Origin: Actinokineospora auranticolor
GTDB taxonomy: Bacteria; Actinomycetota; Actinomycetes; Mycobacteriales; Pseudonocardiaceae
Length of the DNA: 64,000 nt
NCBI RefSeq assembly: GCF_002934265.1
Contig: NZ_PTIX01000024.1
Coordinates: 45,163-109,162 of the forward strand
Reading direction: 5' to 3'
In this document: positions 63,938-64,000 of the stretch, in pieces
Numbering within the stretch: position 1 is the first letter of the stretch
Layout: each line of letters starts with the position of its first letter
Made by a program: the position numbers and the translations under genes
The notes under the pieces: generated by a model
Seen by the model: only the letters and a program-made list of their open reading frames with translations
Told to the model about the DNA's origin: nothing
The model's database searches: none

Positions 63938-64000
63938 TTAGTTGGTGGTGGTGGTGAGGGTTTTGAGGCCGGCGTAGTCGCCTGCGCCGAGGAGGCGGCG
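63938..64000 (-). CDS. C-terminal end of a gene continuing beyond the window
   Basis: The minus strand is open from the right edge to TAA (63938-63940): 'RRLLGAGDYAGLKTLTTTTN'. Good codon bias and a terminator behind it support a real gene end. Twenty residues are too few to name the family. Confidence 0.6.
   Translation of the reverse strand, partial: RRLLGAGDYAGLKTLTTTTN

Overview
The window is very GC-rich with strong third-position G/C bias. Gene starts are often GTG, and same-strand neighbours commonly overlap by 1-4 bases. BTAD/AfsR-type regulators, WhiB-era style secreted proteases, paired P450s, DUF6355- and DUF3995-like proteins and ClpP pairs point to a filamentous actinomycete. 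I would guess the order Pseudonocardiales (Saccharothrix/Actinosynnema/Lentzea-like), but no ribosomal gene is present to prove it.

Left part (1-24.7 kb) is a mosaic accessory region. A complete type I Wadjet operon (jetABCD, 1268-7925) follows a gene for a protein with an XPB/Ssl2-N-like domain that is cut by the left edge. Next come an EACC1 - caspase - substrate-binding-protein cassette (8350-10704) and a decayed stretch with IS remnants, an amber-interrupted DUF3072 gene and a beta-propeller remnant. A large subtilase, a dehydrogenase pair (SDR/Zn-ADH), a DUF3995 protein, a DHFR-like protein and a SnoaL-tailed sigma factor follow. Three copies of a structured repeat (a long perfect stem followed by a conserved tail ending in GTTCAC) lie at 8.0, 11.45 and 24.66 kb. 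The middle copy is fused to the 3' half of a tRNA-Val(CAC), so I read the repeats as attachment-site scars of integrative elements.

Middle part (24.9-40.5 kb): an ECF sigma/membrane-protein pair, a crystallin-like secreted protein, a GH84 glycosidase gene broken by an amber codon, and an operon built around a fulvocin C-like precursor. That operon encodes a CxxC-domain N-terminus plus an eight-cysteine tail, a sigma factor, a zinc-finger membrane anti-sigma-like protein, an ABC ATPase and two permeases, and ends in a 20-bp terminator hairpin. A second caspase gene with a C7 frameshift, a secreted Ig-like/DNRLRE protein, a PurN-like formyltransferase and further gene debris follow.

Right part (40.5-64 kb): two P450s, an AfsR-type regulator and a DrrAB-type exporter form a probable specialised-metabolism or drug-response cluster. 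Then come an M4 metalloprotease, a small cysteine-containing secreted protein, a ClpP pair whose second member lacks the catalytic serine beside a ClgR-like XRE gene, a PadR/membrane pair, a 9-bp minisatellite, the complete cydABDC operon for cytochrome bd, an M48 peptidase, a methyltransferase, and two truncated genes near the edge.
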